A DNA stretch of 64,000 nt from Fannyhessea vaginae DSM 15829 (GCF_000159235.2 NZ_ACGK02000001.1:496001-560000), one strand, 5' to 3'; counted from the stretch's first letter, positions 52,489-62,423 are shown. The notes: generated by a model from the sequence alone, not told the origin. Numbers and translations are program-made.

Positions 52489-55400
52489 ATGTCAAGAAAA
52501 TTCAAGTCGATGGATGGTAATGAAGCAGCGGCATATGTATCGTATGCATACACAGAAGTTGCAGGCATTTATCCTATTACACCATCAAGCCCTATGGCGG
52601 ATCATGTGGATATTTGGTCTGCACAAGGCATGAAAAATATTTTCGGTTCACCTGTTAAGGTAATCGAGATGGAGTCAGAGGCAGGCGCTGCAGGTACCAT
52701 TCATGGTTCGCTGGGAACAGGTTCTCTGTCTACTACCTATACTGCTTCTCAGGGTTTACTTTTAATGATTCCTAACATGTATAAGATAGCAGCAGAACAG
52801 CTTCCATGCGTATTTCATGTTGCAGCACGTACGGTTGCTACGCAGGCATTGAGCATTTTTGGCGATCACTCCGACGTTATGGCGTGCCGTCAGACGGGTT
52901 TTGCTATGCTTGCCGAAACAAATCCACAAGAGGTTATGGATTTATCACCCGTTGCACATATGGCTGCAATTGAGGGTCGTGTTCCGTTCATCAATTTCTT
53001 TGACGGATTTAGAACATCTCATGAGATTCAAAAAGTATCTATGTGGGACTTTGACCAACTTAAAAGTATGTATGATTTCAGTGCGCTTCAGCGTTTTCGT
53101 GATCATGCGCTTAATTCTGAGCATCCGCATATGCGCGGTTCTCACCAAAATCCTGATATTTTCTTCCAAAATCGCGAAGCATGTAACAGCGTTTATAACA
53201 ATCTTCCAAGCATTGTTGAGTCGTGCATGGATCGTATTAACAAAAAGATTGGCACTAACTACGGTCTTTTTAATTACTATGGTGATCCTTGTGCAACGCG
53301 TGTTATTGTTTGCATGGGTTCGTTCTGTGATCCTATCGAAGAAGTTATCGATTACCTGCGCGCACAAGGCGAAAAAGTAGGACTTATTAAGGTTCGTCTG
53401 TTCCGTCCGTTTGTCGTAGAGCGTTTTGGTGAGGTTTTGCCAAAAACTTGCACACATATGGCTGTTTTAGACAGAACAAAAGAGCCGGGATCTATTGGCG
53501 AGCCTCTTTACCAAGATGTTGTATCGGCTTTGTACGAGCTTGGTCGAAGCGATATTTCAATAATTGGTGGTCGTTATGGTTTGGGCTCAAAAGATACTAC
53601 TCCTGCTTCGGCATTTGCGGTGTTCAACGAGCTTAAAAAAGATAATCCTCAACGTGAGTTTACTATAGGAATCGTTGATGACCTTACGCACCTCTCGCTT
53701 GAAGAGGATCCTGATTGTCCTTCAACTGCTGATCCGTCTACTATTGAATGCAAATTCTGGGGCTTGGGCGGTGATGGTACCGTTGGTGCGAATAAAAACT
53801 CTATTAAGATCATTGGTAATCATACCAACAAATATGTTCAGGCGTATTTTCAGTATGACTCCAAAAAAACGGGTGGCGTAACTGTTTCGCACTTGCGTTT
53901 TGGTGACGCTCCTATTCGCAGCTCATACTATGTAACTAAGGCAAATTTTGTTGCTTGCCATAACCCCTCTTATATTATTAAGGGCTTTAGAATGGTTCGC
54001 GACGTTAAGCCGGGTGGAACATTTTTAGTTAACTGTCAATGGGATTTTGCCGAGTTTGATCGTCATCTTAATGCTGAGGCAAAACGCTACATCTATAAGA
54101 ATAAAATCAAAGTTTACCTTATCAACGCTATCGATTTAGCGCGCCAAGTTGGTATGGGTAAACGTACTAATACCGTTTTACAGTCGGCGTTCTTTGCACT
54201 TTCGGGCGTTCTGCCGTTTGATGACGCAATAAAGTACATGAAAGATGCAGCTACTAAGTCGTATTCCAAGAAGGGTCAAGCAATTGTTGAGGCAAACCAT
54301 AAAGCTATCGATGCTGGTGCTTCTGCCTTTACGCAAATAGAGATTCCTGAAAGTTGGAAAGATATCCACGATGAAGTACATACAGTAGAACTTAAGGGTC
54401 GCGCCGAGATTGTTAAACAGGTGCGCACGCTCCTTAATCCTATCAATATGATGGAAGGCGATAAATTACCTGTTTCGGTCTTTAAGGAGCACGCTGACGG
54501 TCAATACGAACTAGGTACCGCAGCCTACGAAAAGCGCGGCGTTGCTGTTATGGTTCCACACTGGGATGAAACAAAATGTATTCAGTGTAATAACTGCTCA
54601 TTTGTATGTCCTCATTCTACCATTCGTCCTATTGCGATGACCGAGGCAGAAGCCGCTGCAGCACCTGCTCAAATGCGTATGATCGACGCAAAAGGCAAGG
54701 GTGCCGATGGTCTTAAGTTTGCGATTGCTGTTTCGCCGCTTGATTGTATGGGCTGCACCAATTGTGTATACGTTTGTCCAAAAGATTGTCTTACGATGGT
54801 TCCCACCGAACAAGAGCTTGATCAGCAAGAAGTTTGGGATTACGCCGTTGACGAAGATAACGTTTCGGAAAAAGAGCAGCTCGAAAACACAACAATTAAA
54901 GGATCGCAATTTAAAAATCCTCACCTTGAATTCTCGGGTGCATGTGCAGGTTGCGCAGAAACAAGTTATGCGCGTTGTGTAACTCAGCTCTTTGGTAACA
55001 GAGCATTTATTTCTAATGCAACGGGTTGTTCTTCAATTTGGGGCAATCCATCCACGTGTTCGCCGTTTACGCTTAATAAAAAAGGCCAAGGACCAGCGTG
55101 GAATAATTCACTGTTCGAAGACAATGCCGAGCACGGTTTAGGTATGTTGTTGGGCTACGAAGCGCAACAAGCGCGTTTGGTAGCATCCACCAAGCAACTT
55201 ATTGCATCTTCTGAAGTTTCCGATGATTTTCGTGCCGCGGCGCAGCTTTGGATAGATTCGCACAAACAAGCAGGGGACTCAGAAGTCACTGCAGCTGCTT
55301 ATATTGCACAGCTTGAAAAGCTCAATTCGCCTGTAGCGCAAGACATCTTAGCCAATAAAGACTTCATGACTAAGAAATCGTTCTGGATCTTTGGTGGCGA

Positions 55401-56028
55401 TGGTTGGGCATACGATATTGGTTTTGGCGGTCTTGACCATGTTCTTGCATCGGGTCACAACATTAACGTTTTTGTCTTTGACACTGAGCTGTACTCCAAT
55501 ACAGGTGGTCAAGCATCCAAAGCATCTAATCTTGGTCAGGTAGCACAATTTGCTGCAAGTGGTAAAAAAGTTTGCAAAAAGCCGCTCGGTGAGCTTGCAA
55601 TGAATTATGGCTATGTCTATGTTGCTCAAGTTGCAATGGGCGCAAATCCTGCCCAAACACTTAAGGTTGTTGCAGAAGCCGAGGCCTATGATGGTCCATC
55701 GTTGATTATTGGATACTCTCCTTGCGAAATGCATTCCATTAAAGGCGGTATGGCTAACTGCCAAAACGAAATGAAACGTGCGGTTGATTGTGGATATTGG
55801 AACTTATTCCGCTTTAATCCTGCGGCTCCTAAGGGTCGTAAGTTTACGCTGGATTCAAGAGAGCCTAAGGGTGGGTATCGTGAGTTCCTTATGAACGAGT
55901 CTCGTTATGCACGCCTGACGCGGGAGTTCCCCGATCAAGCAGATGAGTTGTTTGAGAAAAACGAAGAGTCTGCAATGCAGCGCTGGGAGCATCTTGTTCG
56001 CCTGAAGGAACTGTATAAAAACGAGTAA
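52489..56028 (+). CDS. nifJ: Pyruvate:ferredoxin (flavodoxin) oxidoreductase
   Basis: A 1179-residue single-chain enzyme that oxidises pyruvate to acetyl-CoA and CO2, passing electrons to ferredoxin or flavodoxin. It starts with the pyruvate-binding domain (YTEVAGIYPITPSSPMADHVD). CoA-binding and linker domains follow. Two [4Fe-4S] motifs (CIQCNNCSFVCPHS and CMGCTNCVYVCPKD) lie near 700-770. The thiamine-diphosphate domain has GCAETSYARC, GGDGWAYDIGFGGLDHV and DTELYSNTGGQASKAS. Full length. The RBS GAGGGGGAGG is strong. Together with the glycyl radical system it marks a strictly fermentative, anaerobic metabolism. Confidence 0.97.
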   Translation: MSRKFKSMDGNEAAAYVSYAYTEVAGIYPITPSSPMADHVDIWSAQGMKNIFGSPVKVIEMESEAGAAGTIHGSLGTGSLSTTYTASQGLLLMIPNMYKIAAEQLPCVFHVAARTVATQALSIFGDHSDVMACRQTGFAMLAETNPQEVMDLSPVAHMAAIEGRVPFINFFDGFRTSHEIQKVSMWDFDQLKSMYDFSALQRFRDHALNSEHPHMRGSHQNPDIFFQNREACNSVYNNLPSIVESCMDRINKKIGTNYGLFNYYGDPCATRVIVCMGSFCDPIEEVIDYLRAQGEKVGLIKVRLFRPFVVERFGEVLPKTCTHMAVLDRTKEPGSIGEPLYQDVVSALYELGRSDISIIGGRYGLGSKDTTPASAFAVFNELKKDNPQREFTIGIVDDLTHLSLEEDPDCPSTADPSTIECKFWGLGGDGTVGANKNSIKIIGNHTNKYVQAYFQYDSKKTGGVTVSHLRFGDAPIRSSYYVTKANFVACHNPSYIIKGFRMVRDVKPGGTFLVNCQWDFAEFDRHLNAEAKRYIYKNKIKVYLINAIDLARQVGMGKRTNTVLQSAFFALSGVLPFDDAIKYMKDAATKSYSKKGQAIVEANHKAIDAGASAFTQIEIPESWKDIHDEVHTVELKGRAEIVKQVRTLLNPINMMEGDKLPVSVFKEHADGQYELGTAAYEKRGVAVMVPHWDETKCIQCNNCSFVCPHSTIRPIAMTEAEAAAAPAQMRMIDAKGKGADGLKFAIAVSPLDCMGCTNCVYVCPKDCLTMVPTEQELDQQEVWDYAVDEDNVSEKEQLENTTIKGSQFKNPHLEFSGACAGCAETSYARCVTQLFGNRAFISNATGCSSIWGNPSTCSPFTLNKKGQGPAWNNSLFEDNAEHGLGMLLGYEAQQARLVASTKQLIASSEVSDDFRAAAQLWIDSHKQAGDSEVTAAAYIAQLEKLNSPVAQDILANKDFMTKKSFWIFGGDGWAYDIGFGGLDHVLASGHNINVFVFDTELYSNTGGQASKASNLGQVAQFAASGKKVCKKPLGELAMNYGYVYVAQVAMGANPAQTLKVVAEAEAYDGPSLIIGYSPCEMHSIKGGMANCQNEMKRAVDCGYWNLFRFNPAAPKGRKFTLDSREPKGGYREFLMNESRYARLTREFPDQADELFEKNEESAMQRWEHLVRLKELYKNE

Positions 56029-56049
56029 AGTATTGTATAAAAACGAGTA
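56012..56049 (+). repeat. 22-bp tandem duplication of the nifJ 3' end
   Basis: TGTATAAAAACGAGTA occurs at 56012-56027 (covering the last codons and stop) and again at 56034-56049. The second copy is outside the gene and repeats the Y-K-N-E-stop codons. Confidence 0.9.
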
Positions 56050-56058
56050 GCGCGTTAA

Positions 56059-56088
56059 AAACTGCCGGTAAACTTTTACCGGCAGTTT
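56059..56088 (+). terminator. Rho-independent terminator of nifJ
   Basis: AAACTGCCGGTAAA / TTTACCGGCAGTTT, a long perfect stem with a very small loop and a short T tail. It sits between convergent genes and could work in both directions. Confidence 0.8.
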
Positions 56089-56171
56089 GCATATACATTA
56101 TGATGTTTACGATTTTATGTACACGCCCTAAGCTCATTTTTTGAGAAAAGCATGTGATTCTGTGTAAAAAT

Positions 56172-58436
56172 CTACTTGGATTCCTGGTCATTTTTACACA
56201 AAAGAGGCGTAAGCATTCCCTGTGACACGATATCCACGCGATGTGTCGCGCGCGATAGGGCGGTGTATAAGCATCTGCGCGATACGTCTTCTTTTTCTTC
56301 TGTATCACAAGGATAGTTGGCGCTTTGTGCGTCAGCTAATATGACGTGATCAAATTCAAGTCCCTTGGCAAGTTTTAAGTTCATGATAACTACGCCATGC
56401 TGTGGCAAAATGCTGTTTGCGGTGATGCGTGTAATCGCGTGAGTTCCGTCGTGTAAGCGCTGTGCAAGCCATTTTGCGCCACGTTCTTCGCGGGTAATGA
56501 TGGCACATAATTCCTGTGGATCTCGCGCGTCTACCAGCTTTTGTAAGCTTTCAACATAGGCTTTGGTATCACGTTCATCACAGCTGATAAAATGCGGTTT
56601 TTCGCCTTCCATCTGCACCGATACGATGTCGGTACCTTCGCGCGCCGAAAAAATACTCCAAAACAAATCGGTAATTTCTTTACTGGAACGATAACTCGTT
56701 GACAAGAACATGTGTTTGTATGCAATATTGGCGTGAGCTAAGACGTGCTCAATATCGGAAAAGCTACTGCGATTGATAGTGAGCGCTTGTCGCTCATCTC
56801 CCGCAAAAATAAAATGCGCACCGTGAAACGTTTGTGTAAGCACATAGAGTTGTGCTGGTGTGTAATCTTGCACTTCATCGATAACTACAAATCGTGCTCC
56901 CTTAAACGTACTATCACACAACAGCAGGTGGAGGTAATATATTTCAACCGATGTAGGGTGCTCGCGGGTAAGATTGTGTTGTGCAATATGAGCAAAATTA
57001 AGCCAACTTACGCATTTGATTGCCTCATGTGCCTCGTCATACAAATAATGAGCGTAGATACGCGCGTATTTTAAGGTATCTTCTGCAGTTTGCGGAGCGA
57101 TAACCGCGTTAAAAATTTGCATTTGCTGCTCTACGTCAAGTTCACAAAGCGCGTCTTGAAAATCTTCCGTTTGAGCCAGTGCAGTAATGCGTCTGTCAAG
57201 TCGTGTATGCAACTCGTCTTTGACAAGGGCAATACGCTTGCGATTCCATCCGATAGCCCCAAACTTTTCGAGCGCCGATTTAATACTTGCCACTTTAAGT
57301 AGTACGGTGTCGCGGCACTTTATCTCTTGAATATCTTTATCGCTTATTTGTATATGTGGAAGCATGTGCTCAAGATTGTGCAGGTCTTCGATGGTGGTTG
57401 TCACACCGCTTCCATACGTAGAAAGACCAAGACGCGCTATAAATGATTTCCATGTAAATGTTTGTGGATTCTGTTCTCCTAGCTGAGGCAAAACCATATT
57501 AATATATTGAGCAAAAACATCATTGGGCGCAAAAAAGTAAATATCCTTACTGCTGAGTGTATCCTTTTGCTGGTAGAGCAGATAAGCTATGCGCTGCAGC
57601 AAAACCGAAGTTTTACCCGATCCTGCAATACCATCAATAAGCAGAGCCTCCACATCTTTGTAACGAATAATTTTGTTTTGTTCGCGCTGAATCGTGGCAG
57701 TAATTGCCTGAAGCTTTTCTGAGTGACGACGAGCAAGTGCTTGCTTCAAGAGAGCGTCCTCAATAGCGATGTCCGAATCAAAATATGCACGCAAACAATC
57801 GCGTACAATATCAAATTGTCGGCGCAAACTAAGTGTCACTTGGCGTTTTTTACCATTAACTTCGTATGTAATCAGCCCATTTTCTTGATTATAGTAGGTT
57901 TGCGCAATGGGACTTCGCCAGTCCACAACCAAAGGAATGCGGTGCTCATCGGTAATGCCAGCGGCTCCAATATACACGCTTTGTGGCGGACGTCCAGCTC
58001 GCATTTGCAAAACAACTTTGGCAAAATATGGCTGCAACAAAAGGGTATCAATGCGTTTAAGACGATCCGCGTCAAAATCGTGTTTTTGATTGTAAACGTC
58101 TATAACAGCGTTAAGAGTTTCAATTGCAGCATACGTTTCCATTGCCTCGTCATCCGAGCCAAAGTTTTGGCGGACTTCGCTTGACATTTCTTTAAGATCT
58201 TTTTGCGCGCGTTCGTGCGCTTTAATCATCTGCGCTTCTAAGGTCTTTTTCTCTTGGACGAGTTTGGCATACACGTCGTGCAGATGCTTTTCTTCTGTGC
58301 GAAAAACTTCATCTGATCGCGTATCGCTGGCGCTATTTTCCTGCGCATCTATAGCGTGTATATCTATAGTTTTGTGTTGCATGTCTTGCACATTGTCAGC
58401 TTTGCTATCTTTGTTTGTTGTTGACATGGTATTCAT
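56172..58436 (-). CDS. helD: HelD-like UvrD-family helicase (RNA polymerase recycling factor)
   Basis: A protein of 754 residues from the ATG at 58436 (GGTAAGGA upstream on the minus strand). The N-terminal antiparallel coiled coil (EEKHLHDVYAKLVQEKKTLEAQMIKAHERAQKDL) is a HelD mark, as is VVDWRSPIAQTYY. Walker A is IAGSGKTSVLLQRIAYLLY and Walker B is FVVIDEVQDYTPAQLYVL; AGDERQAL, STSYRSSKEI and KGLEFDHVILADA are later superfamily 1 motifs. HelD removes stalled RNA polymerase from DNA; some actinobacterial members protect it from rifamycins. Role assignment is by architecture. Confidence 0.87.
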   Translation of the reverse strand: MNTMSTTNKDSKADNVQDMQHKTIDIHAIDAQENSASDTRSDEVFRTEEKHLHDVYAKLVQEKKTLEAQMIKAHERAQKDLKEMSSEVRQNFGSDDEAMETYAAIETLNAVIDVYNQKHDFDADRLKRIDTLLLQPYFAKVVLQMRAGRPPQSVYIGAAGITDEHRIPLVVDWRSPIAQTYYNQENGLITYEVNGKKRQVTLSLRRQFDIVRDCLRAYFDSDIAIEDALLKQALARRHSEKLQAITATIQREQNKIIRYKDVEALLIDGIAGSGKTSVLLQRIAYLLYQQKDTLSSKDIYFFAPNDVFAQYINMVLPQLGEQNPQTFTWKSFIARLGLSTYGSGVTTTIEDLHNLEHMLPHIQISDKDIQEIKCRDTVLLKVASIKSALEKFGAIGWNRKRIALVKDELHTRLDRRITALAQTEDFQDALCELDVEQQMQIFNAVIAPQTAEDTLKYARIYAHYLYDEAHEAIKCVSWLNFAHIAQHNLTREHPTSVEIYYLHLLLCDSTFKGARFVVIDEVQDYTPAQLYVLTQTFHGAHFIFAGDERQALTINRSSFSDIEHVLAHANIAYKHMFLSTSYRSSKEITDLFWSIFSAREGTDIVSVQMEGEKPHFISCDERDTKAYVESLQKLVDARDPQELCAIITREERGAKWLAQRLHDGTHAITRITANSILPQHGVVIMNLKLAKGLEFDHVILADAQSANYPCDTEEKEDVSRRCLYTALSRATHRVDIVSQGMLTPLLCKNDQESK

Positions 58437-58484
58437 CGTGTCCTTACCTATAATTTTTTGCACCCGTTTTGCATAACCTGTTTA

Positions 58485-59072
58485 TTAGCTCAGCGCATGT
58501 TCTTCGATACAGCGTCTAAGATCTGCCATACCTTCTCCTGTTTCTGCCGATGTAATGATGGTTTTATCTTGAGGAACTTCTAGTGCCTTGCAGAGCTTTG
58601 TTCGAGCAGCTAAAGCCTTAGAGTGTGTAAGCTTGTCTGCTTTGGTAAAAGCCACAACGTAGGGGAGTTCTTCGTGTATAACATAGGTAAGCATGTCTTT
58701 ATCAAGCTGCTGCGCATCGATTCGTATATCTATCAAACATATGACTAAATTAAAGCTTCGATTATCCTCAAAATAGCCGCTGATCAGGCTTGACCAACGC
58801 TCACGTTCTGCTTTTGAAACCTTTGCAAACCCGTATCCGGGCAAATCTACAAAACGAATGCCGTCAACATTAAAAAAGTTAATGTTTGCCGTTTTACCAG
58901 GCTGACTGCTGGTGCGTGCAAGCGCTTTGCGTTTGAGCAATTTATTGATGAGCGATGACTTGCCAACATTTGACCTTCCACAAAAAATGATTTCGGGCGT
59001 TGTAGAGGCAGGTAATTGTTGAGCTGTTCCATATGCCGCTTCAAAATGTGCTTGTTCGTATTGAATTGCCAT
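58485..59072 (-). CDS. ysxC: Ribosome biogenesis GTP-binding protein YsxC/EngB
   Basis: A protein of 195 residues from the ATG at 59072 (AAAGGA upstream on the minus strand); a longer frame from 59096 lacks support. G motifs: GRSNVGKSSLINKLL (G1), PGKTANINFF (G2 threonine), DLPGYGFAKVSK (G3), FTKADKL (G4) and ITSAETGEGM (G5). It helps assemble the 50S subunit. It is upstream of helD in the same direction with about 50 bp between. Confidence 0.95.
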   Translation of the reverse strand: MAIQYEQAHFEAAYGTAQQLPASTTPEIIFCGRSNVGKSSLINKLLKRKALARTSSQPGKTANINFFNVDGIRFVDLPGYGFAKVSKAERERWSSLISGYFEDNRSFNLVICLIDIRIDAQQLDKDMLTYVIHEELPYVVAFTKADKLTHSKALAARTKLCKALEVPQDKTIITSAETGEGMADLRRCIEEHALS

Positions 59073-59303
59073 TGATATTCCTTTATTTTCATTCATTCTT
59101 ATGGAGCTTAAAAAACATAATATATAAGCTTACCACGTACAGAGCATCAGTATCATCTGAACAAAGTTTTTATATGTCTGCGTGCGCCTCTGGTGTGGCT
59201 GGTGCATGCATAAGCCGGCACATGCGTAAGCGTTTCGCAAAAGCAATGCGCAGAGTGCGTGCTGTCTGCGTTTCTGATCCATACTACCTGCTTGTGTATA
59301 AAT

Positions 59304-59340
59304 AAACCCACTTCGTACCTTTTACAGTTGAAGTGGGTTT
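59304..59340. terminator. Hairpin between ysxC and the BspA-like gene, probable terminator
   Basis: AAACCCACTTC / GAAGTGGGTTT forms an 11-bp perfect stem with a 15-nt loop. On the minus strand it follows the end of the BspA-like gene and leads into TTTATTTA. Confidence 0.7.
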
Positions 59341-59648
59341 AGTATTTAGCTATGCATGAGGAATAGATAAGTCTTGTCTATGAGCGTGAGCTTACCTTTG
59401 CTGGTATGCGCGAACTGCGGATGATACGCCAAATGCTCCAAGTACCAGCGATAACAGCACATATCCTGCCCAAGGAGCTGTTCCAAACAGATCGTCACCT
59501 GTTGAGGGGAGATCTTTTTGGCCGATTTGCGCACCTTTGTCAGTATTTGTATTGTCGTTCTTATAATCGGTGTTTCCGTCATTTGTCGGATTGTGAGAGT
59601 TATCGTTGTTAGCCGCGTTATGGTTGTCGGTGTCCGTACCAGTCCCTT

Positions 59649-59726
59649 CAGTTTGTGTACCAGTATCGGTTCCTGTGCCAGTATTATCAGTTTGTGTACC
59701 CGTGTCAGTACCAGTTGAAGTATCGG
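59649..59726 (-). repeat. 39-bp repeat in the Thr/Gly/Asp-rich stalk
   Basis: CAGTTTGTGTACC recurs at 59649-59661 and 59688-59700, a 39-bp (13-residue) in-frame period giving DTGTQT repeats. Stalk length may vary between strains. Confidence 0.6.
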
Positions 59727-61676
59727 TTTGGGTACCTGAATCGCTTGTTGCGGGGTTATCTGCGCCTGTTCCCGCGTCTTTATTCCACTGTGCTGTAAGT
59801 TCAAGATCCCCATTCATTACACTTGCTGCATCTGCCGCATCGGCAAATTTCCATGTAAGATCATATGAGCTGAGCACGGGGTTCTCGGCATTGCTCAGAC
59901 GAGCTTTCCAACCCGCAAATGTATAACCATCTTTTACTGGGTTTGTGGGCTTTGCAATTGTTGTACCTTCAGGAACTAACCACTCTAGTTTTTGTGTTTC
60001 GTGCTTAAACGTGTTTTCAGCACAAGGTTTATATGAATCCACATCTGCAAGTGTTCCACCGTCTAAATTAAAGGTCATTTTCCGTAGGTTGGGAGTAGTA
60101 ACTATAGTACCAGGCATTACGACATTTTCTCCATCGGCTGTTGCATTTGGAGCATAGATACTTGCTACATTATCATGACCAACAAGTTGCTTTGAAGTCC
60201 AAGTAAAGCTACCAAGAGGAGCGCCTTTACGCGTCCATTTTGCTTTACCAAAGTTTGGCTCGGGGAGCGCACAGTCATATTTGAATTCAAATGGTTTACC
60301 AACGGTTAATTCTTTAAGAGCTGTATCGCCTGCAAACGTATCTTTCATTGCTTGACGCTCACCATTTGTGGCAAAGTTGTCGCCAAGTTTAAGCGTTTCA
60401 AGTGCACGCAGACCCGAGAACATATTATTAAAGTTTTCGCAGTTAGTTGTATCAAAGTTTGATACATCAAGTTCTTTGAGTACAAAATTTCCTGCGTTGG
60501 GAGCACTGGGGCTTTCATCCATAACGCCAGAAAACATGCTTTCCATAGTTTTGACCTTGCTGGTGTTAAATTTCTTTGAGAGAATAATTTTCTCAAGACA
60601 ATTTGAATGCTGGAACATGCCTGCCATATCGGTAACGTTAGAGGTATCAAAGCTTGATAAGTCAAGTTCTTTTGTAGTGCCACAGTGGAAGAACGTCCAT
60701 TTCATACATGTGCATTTTGCTGTATTGAACGATGAGAGATCAAAAGTGGGAACTTGGCTGCAATTCGCAAACATTGCTTCCATGTCTGTTGAGTTTTCGC
60801 AGGTAACACCTGTAAGTTTAAGTTCTGTCAGCCCGATACAATCCTTAAACATATAATACGTATAGATGGGCGACTTTAATTTATTGGGGAAAAGCGACGC
60901 ATTAAATGAGGTAAGCGATGTACAATTCATAAACATATATTCCGTGCTTAATGCATTAGTATCATTGAGGTATTTTACACCGCTGGTGTCTTCTGATTTG
61001 TCGATCGTCCATGAATTGCTTTGTTTATCGTAAGTAGCACCATAGATGTGCTTAAGGTTGTTACAATCTGCAAAGAGTTTTTGAAAATTTTTCTTGTGAT
61101 CATTTCCAAACGTATTATTGCTTAAAATAACTTCTTCGAGTTTATGGCAACGACCAAAAAATCTTCCGTAATCTAATAGAACGTCAGCTGGCATATTTGA
61201 AACATCGCACTTAAGTGCGGTAAGATCAGCTGTTTTAAGATTTACAGCTCTGCAATAGTTTTCGGTACGTTTGTTTTCATCATTTTTAGCGTCACCAAAA
61301 AACTTTTGGAATTCTGTTTGATTGTTATTTGTTACTTTAACAGTAACAGGAGTACCTTGTGCATTTTGTACAAATTTGATGTGTTCAGCTTCGGGAAGAT
61401 GATAGACGCGCCATCCATAATCAAGCGATGAAGAATTAGAAAAACCACCAGCTTTAAGACGCACTGGGTAACTCTTTTTAGTCATCACACCATCAGTGTC
61501 ATCTTTAGCGGTAACGGTAATTGTTTTAGTGGTTTCGTCCCATGCCCAATGTGCGTTGCCGTCGTCTCCTTCGTTAGGAATAACTTGGTCTGCGAGTGCT
61601 GATTGTGTAAAAAATACCGAAATCGGCAGACTCACAAATGCGCTCAGTGCAATAAAGAGAGCACCTATTATCCACA

Positions 61677-61686
61677 GGGGGGGGGG
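61677..61686. repeat. Homopolymer G10 tract, candidate phase-variation switch
   Basis: Ten consecutive G's on the plus strand lie 14 bp inside the coding start of the BspA-like gene. I saw no other comparable G/C run in the window. Loss of one base or gain of two restores the frame. Confidence 0.9.
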
Positions 61687-61922
61687 TGATTCTATGTTTC
61701 ATAGATCTATCCTTTCAATGCTAAAATCTGAAACACTTGTATAAAAAATATAGTACCTTATTTTTGAAAATAAACTGAATAAATGAGAATTGTTATAGGG
61801 AATGTAACAATTTTATTTATTTAATTACGCTGCGTATGTACTAAGTGATGATTCCATCTTAGATTTTGTGGTTATAACAACTTATTTTGATTATGGTTCT
61901 TTTTGGCATACGCGTACAATTA

Positions 61923-61950
61923 TTGACAGGAGCGTCTATTCCTGTAAAAA
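61923..61950 (+). promoter_or_regulatory. Candidate promoter of the tRNA-Ala gene
   Basis: TTGACA, 16 bp, TAAAAA lies about 80 bp upstream of the tRNA. A dyad ACAGGA / TCCTGT (61926-61931 and 61940-61945) covers the spacer. The rest of 61703-62030 is AT-rich; it must also hold the minus-strand promoter of the BspA-like gene, for which no clear boxes stand out. Confidence 0.45.
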
Positions 61951-62030
61951 TGTACAACGTACTAAGCTCCAATGGGGTTTGTGCACATTCAAACGCGCGC
62001 AAACATGTTTGTGCTCAGTGTATGCGGCAT

Positions 62031-62106
62031 GGGGATGTAGCTCAGTTGGGAGAGCGCTGCCTCCGCAAGGCAGAGGCCGAGGGTTCGACTCCCTTCATCT
62101 CCACCA
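62031..62106 (+). tRNA. tRNA-Ala (anticodon CGC), CCA encoded
   Basis: The 76-nt cloverleaf is complete: acceptor GGGGATG / CATCTCC with the G3-U70 pair that defines alanine tRNA, D arm GCTC...GAGC, anticodon stem CTGCC / GGCAG with loop TCCGCAA, T arm GAGGG-TTCGACT-CCCTT (one G-T pair) and A-CCA end. The anticodon is CGC. Position 33 is C, whereas nearly all elongator tRNAs have U. An Arg(CCG) reading would need the loop shifted and lose the position-37 purine, so I reject it. Confidence 0.9.
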
Positions 62107-62197
62107 TCTTTTTTCTTCCTTTTTATCCTATTCTACCAGCGAAAATGTGAACATTTTAATGCGTAAAAATATCTGATTCTGGCTTTGAAGAGAATAC

Positions 62198-62222
62198 AAC
62201 TATCCGGAATTTCCGGATAGTT
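62198..62222. promoter_or_regulatory. Perfect 10-bp palindrome upstream of the yebC-type gene
   Basis: AACTATCCGG / CCGGATAGTT with a 5-nt centre (AATTT) and no T tract after it. It could be an operator for the downstream gene or a hairpin that ends the tRNA transcript. Nothing else stands out in 62107-62423. Confidence 0.4.
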
Positions 62223-62423
62223 CCAATCGAAGGCGTATGCTAAGTTACTCTAGATACTAAAGAAACAAAACCTTACGATTGCCATAAGCAAATTTCATAA
62301 AATCTTGTTTAATAATGAAATCTAGATTGAATACTTTTCATGTTTTCAACTTAGGTCTATTATGTATAAGTACGTCAAACACGTACACACTGATTTCTAT
62401 GCAATTTATTAAAGGAGACGTGC

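Larger units (their letters stand above)
59392..61702 (-). pseudogene. BspA-like leucine-rich LPxTG surface protein, out of frame at a G tract (phase-OFF)
   Basis: From an ATG at 61702 with a good RBS (AAAGGA, 7-nt spacing) the frame reads MKHRIT, then hits ten C's (minus strand) and goes out of frame. With nine (or twelve) C's it would join the 747-codon body and give a perfect signal peptide: MKHRIT, hydrophobic WIIGALFIALSAFV, cleavage after SALA. The body has about ten DUF285/BspA leucine-rich repeats (LDLSSFDTSNVTDMAGMF), one InlB-type repeat (MTFNLDGGTL ... DGYTFAGW), and a Thr/Gly/Asp-rich wall stalk. It ends with a sortase signal (LPSTG, membrane helix, RAYQQR). All else is intact, so this looks like a switchable adhesin caught OFF and not a decayed gene. 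The GTG at 61635 has no RBS. Confidence 0.85.

Noticed and set aside
59174-59305. Arg-rich small frame (MRKRFAKAMRRVR) between ysxC and the BspA-like gene
   Set aside because: No RBS and it runs to the terminator; not supportable as a gene.
61633-61635. GTG as the true start of the BspA-like protein
   Set aside because: It has no RBS and cuts the signal peptide in half; the ATG at 61702 with the G-tract explanation fits better.
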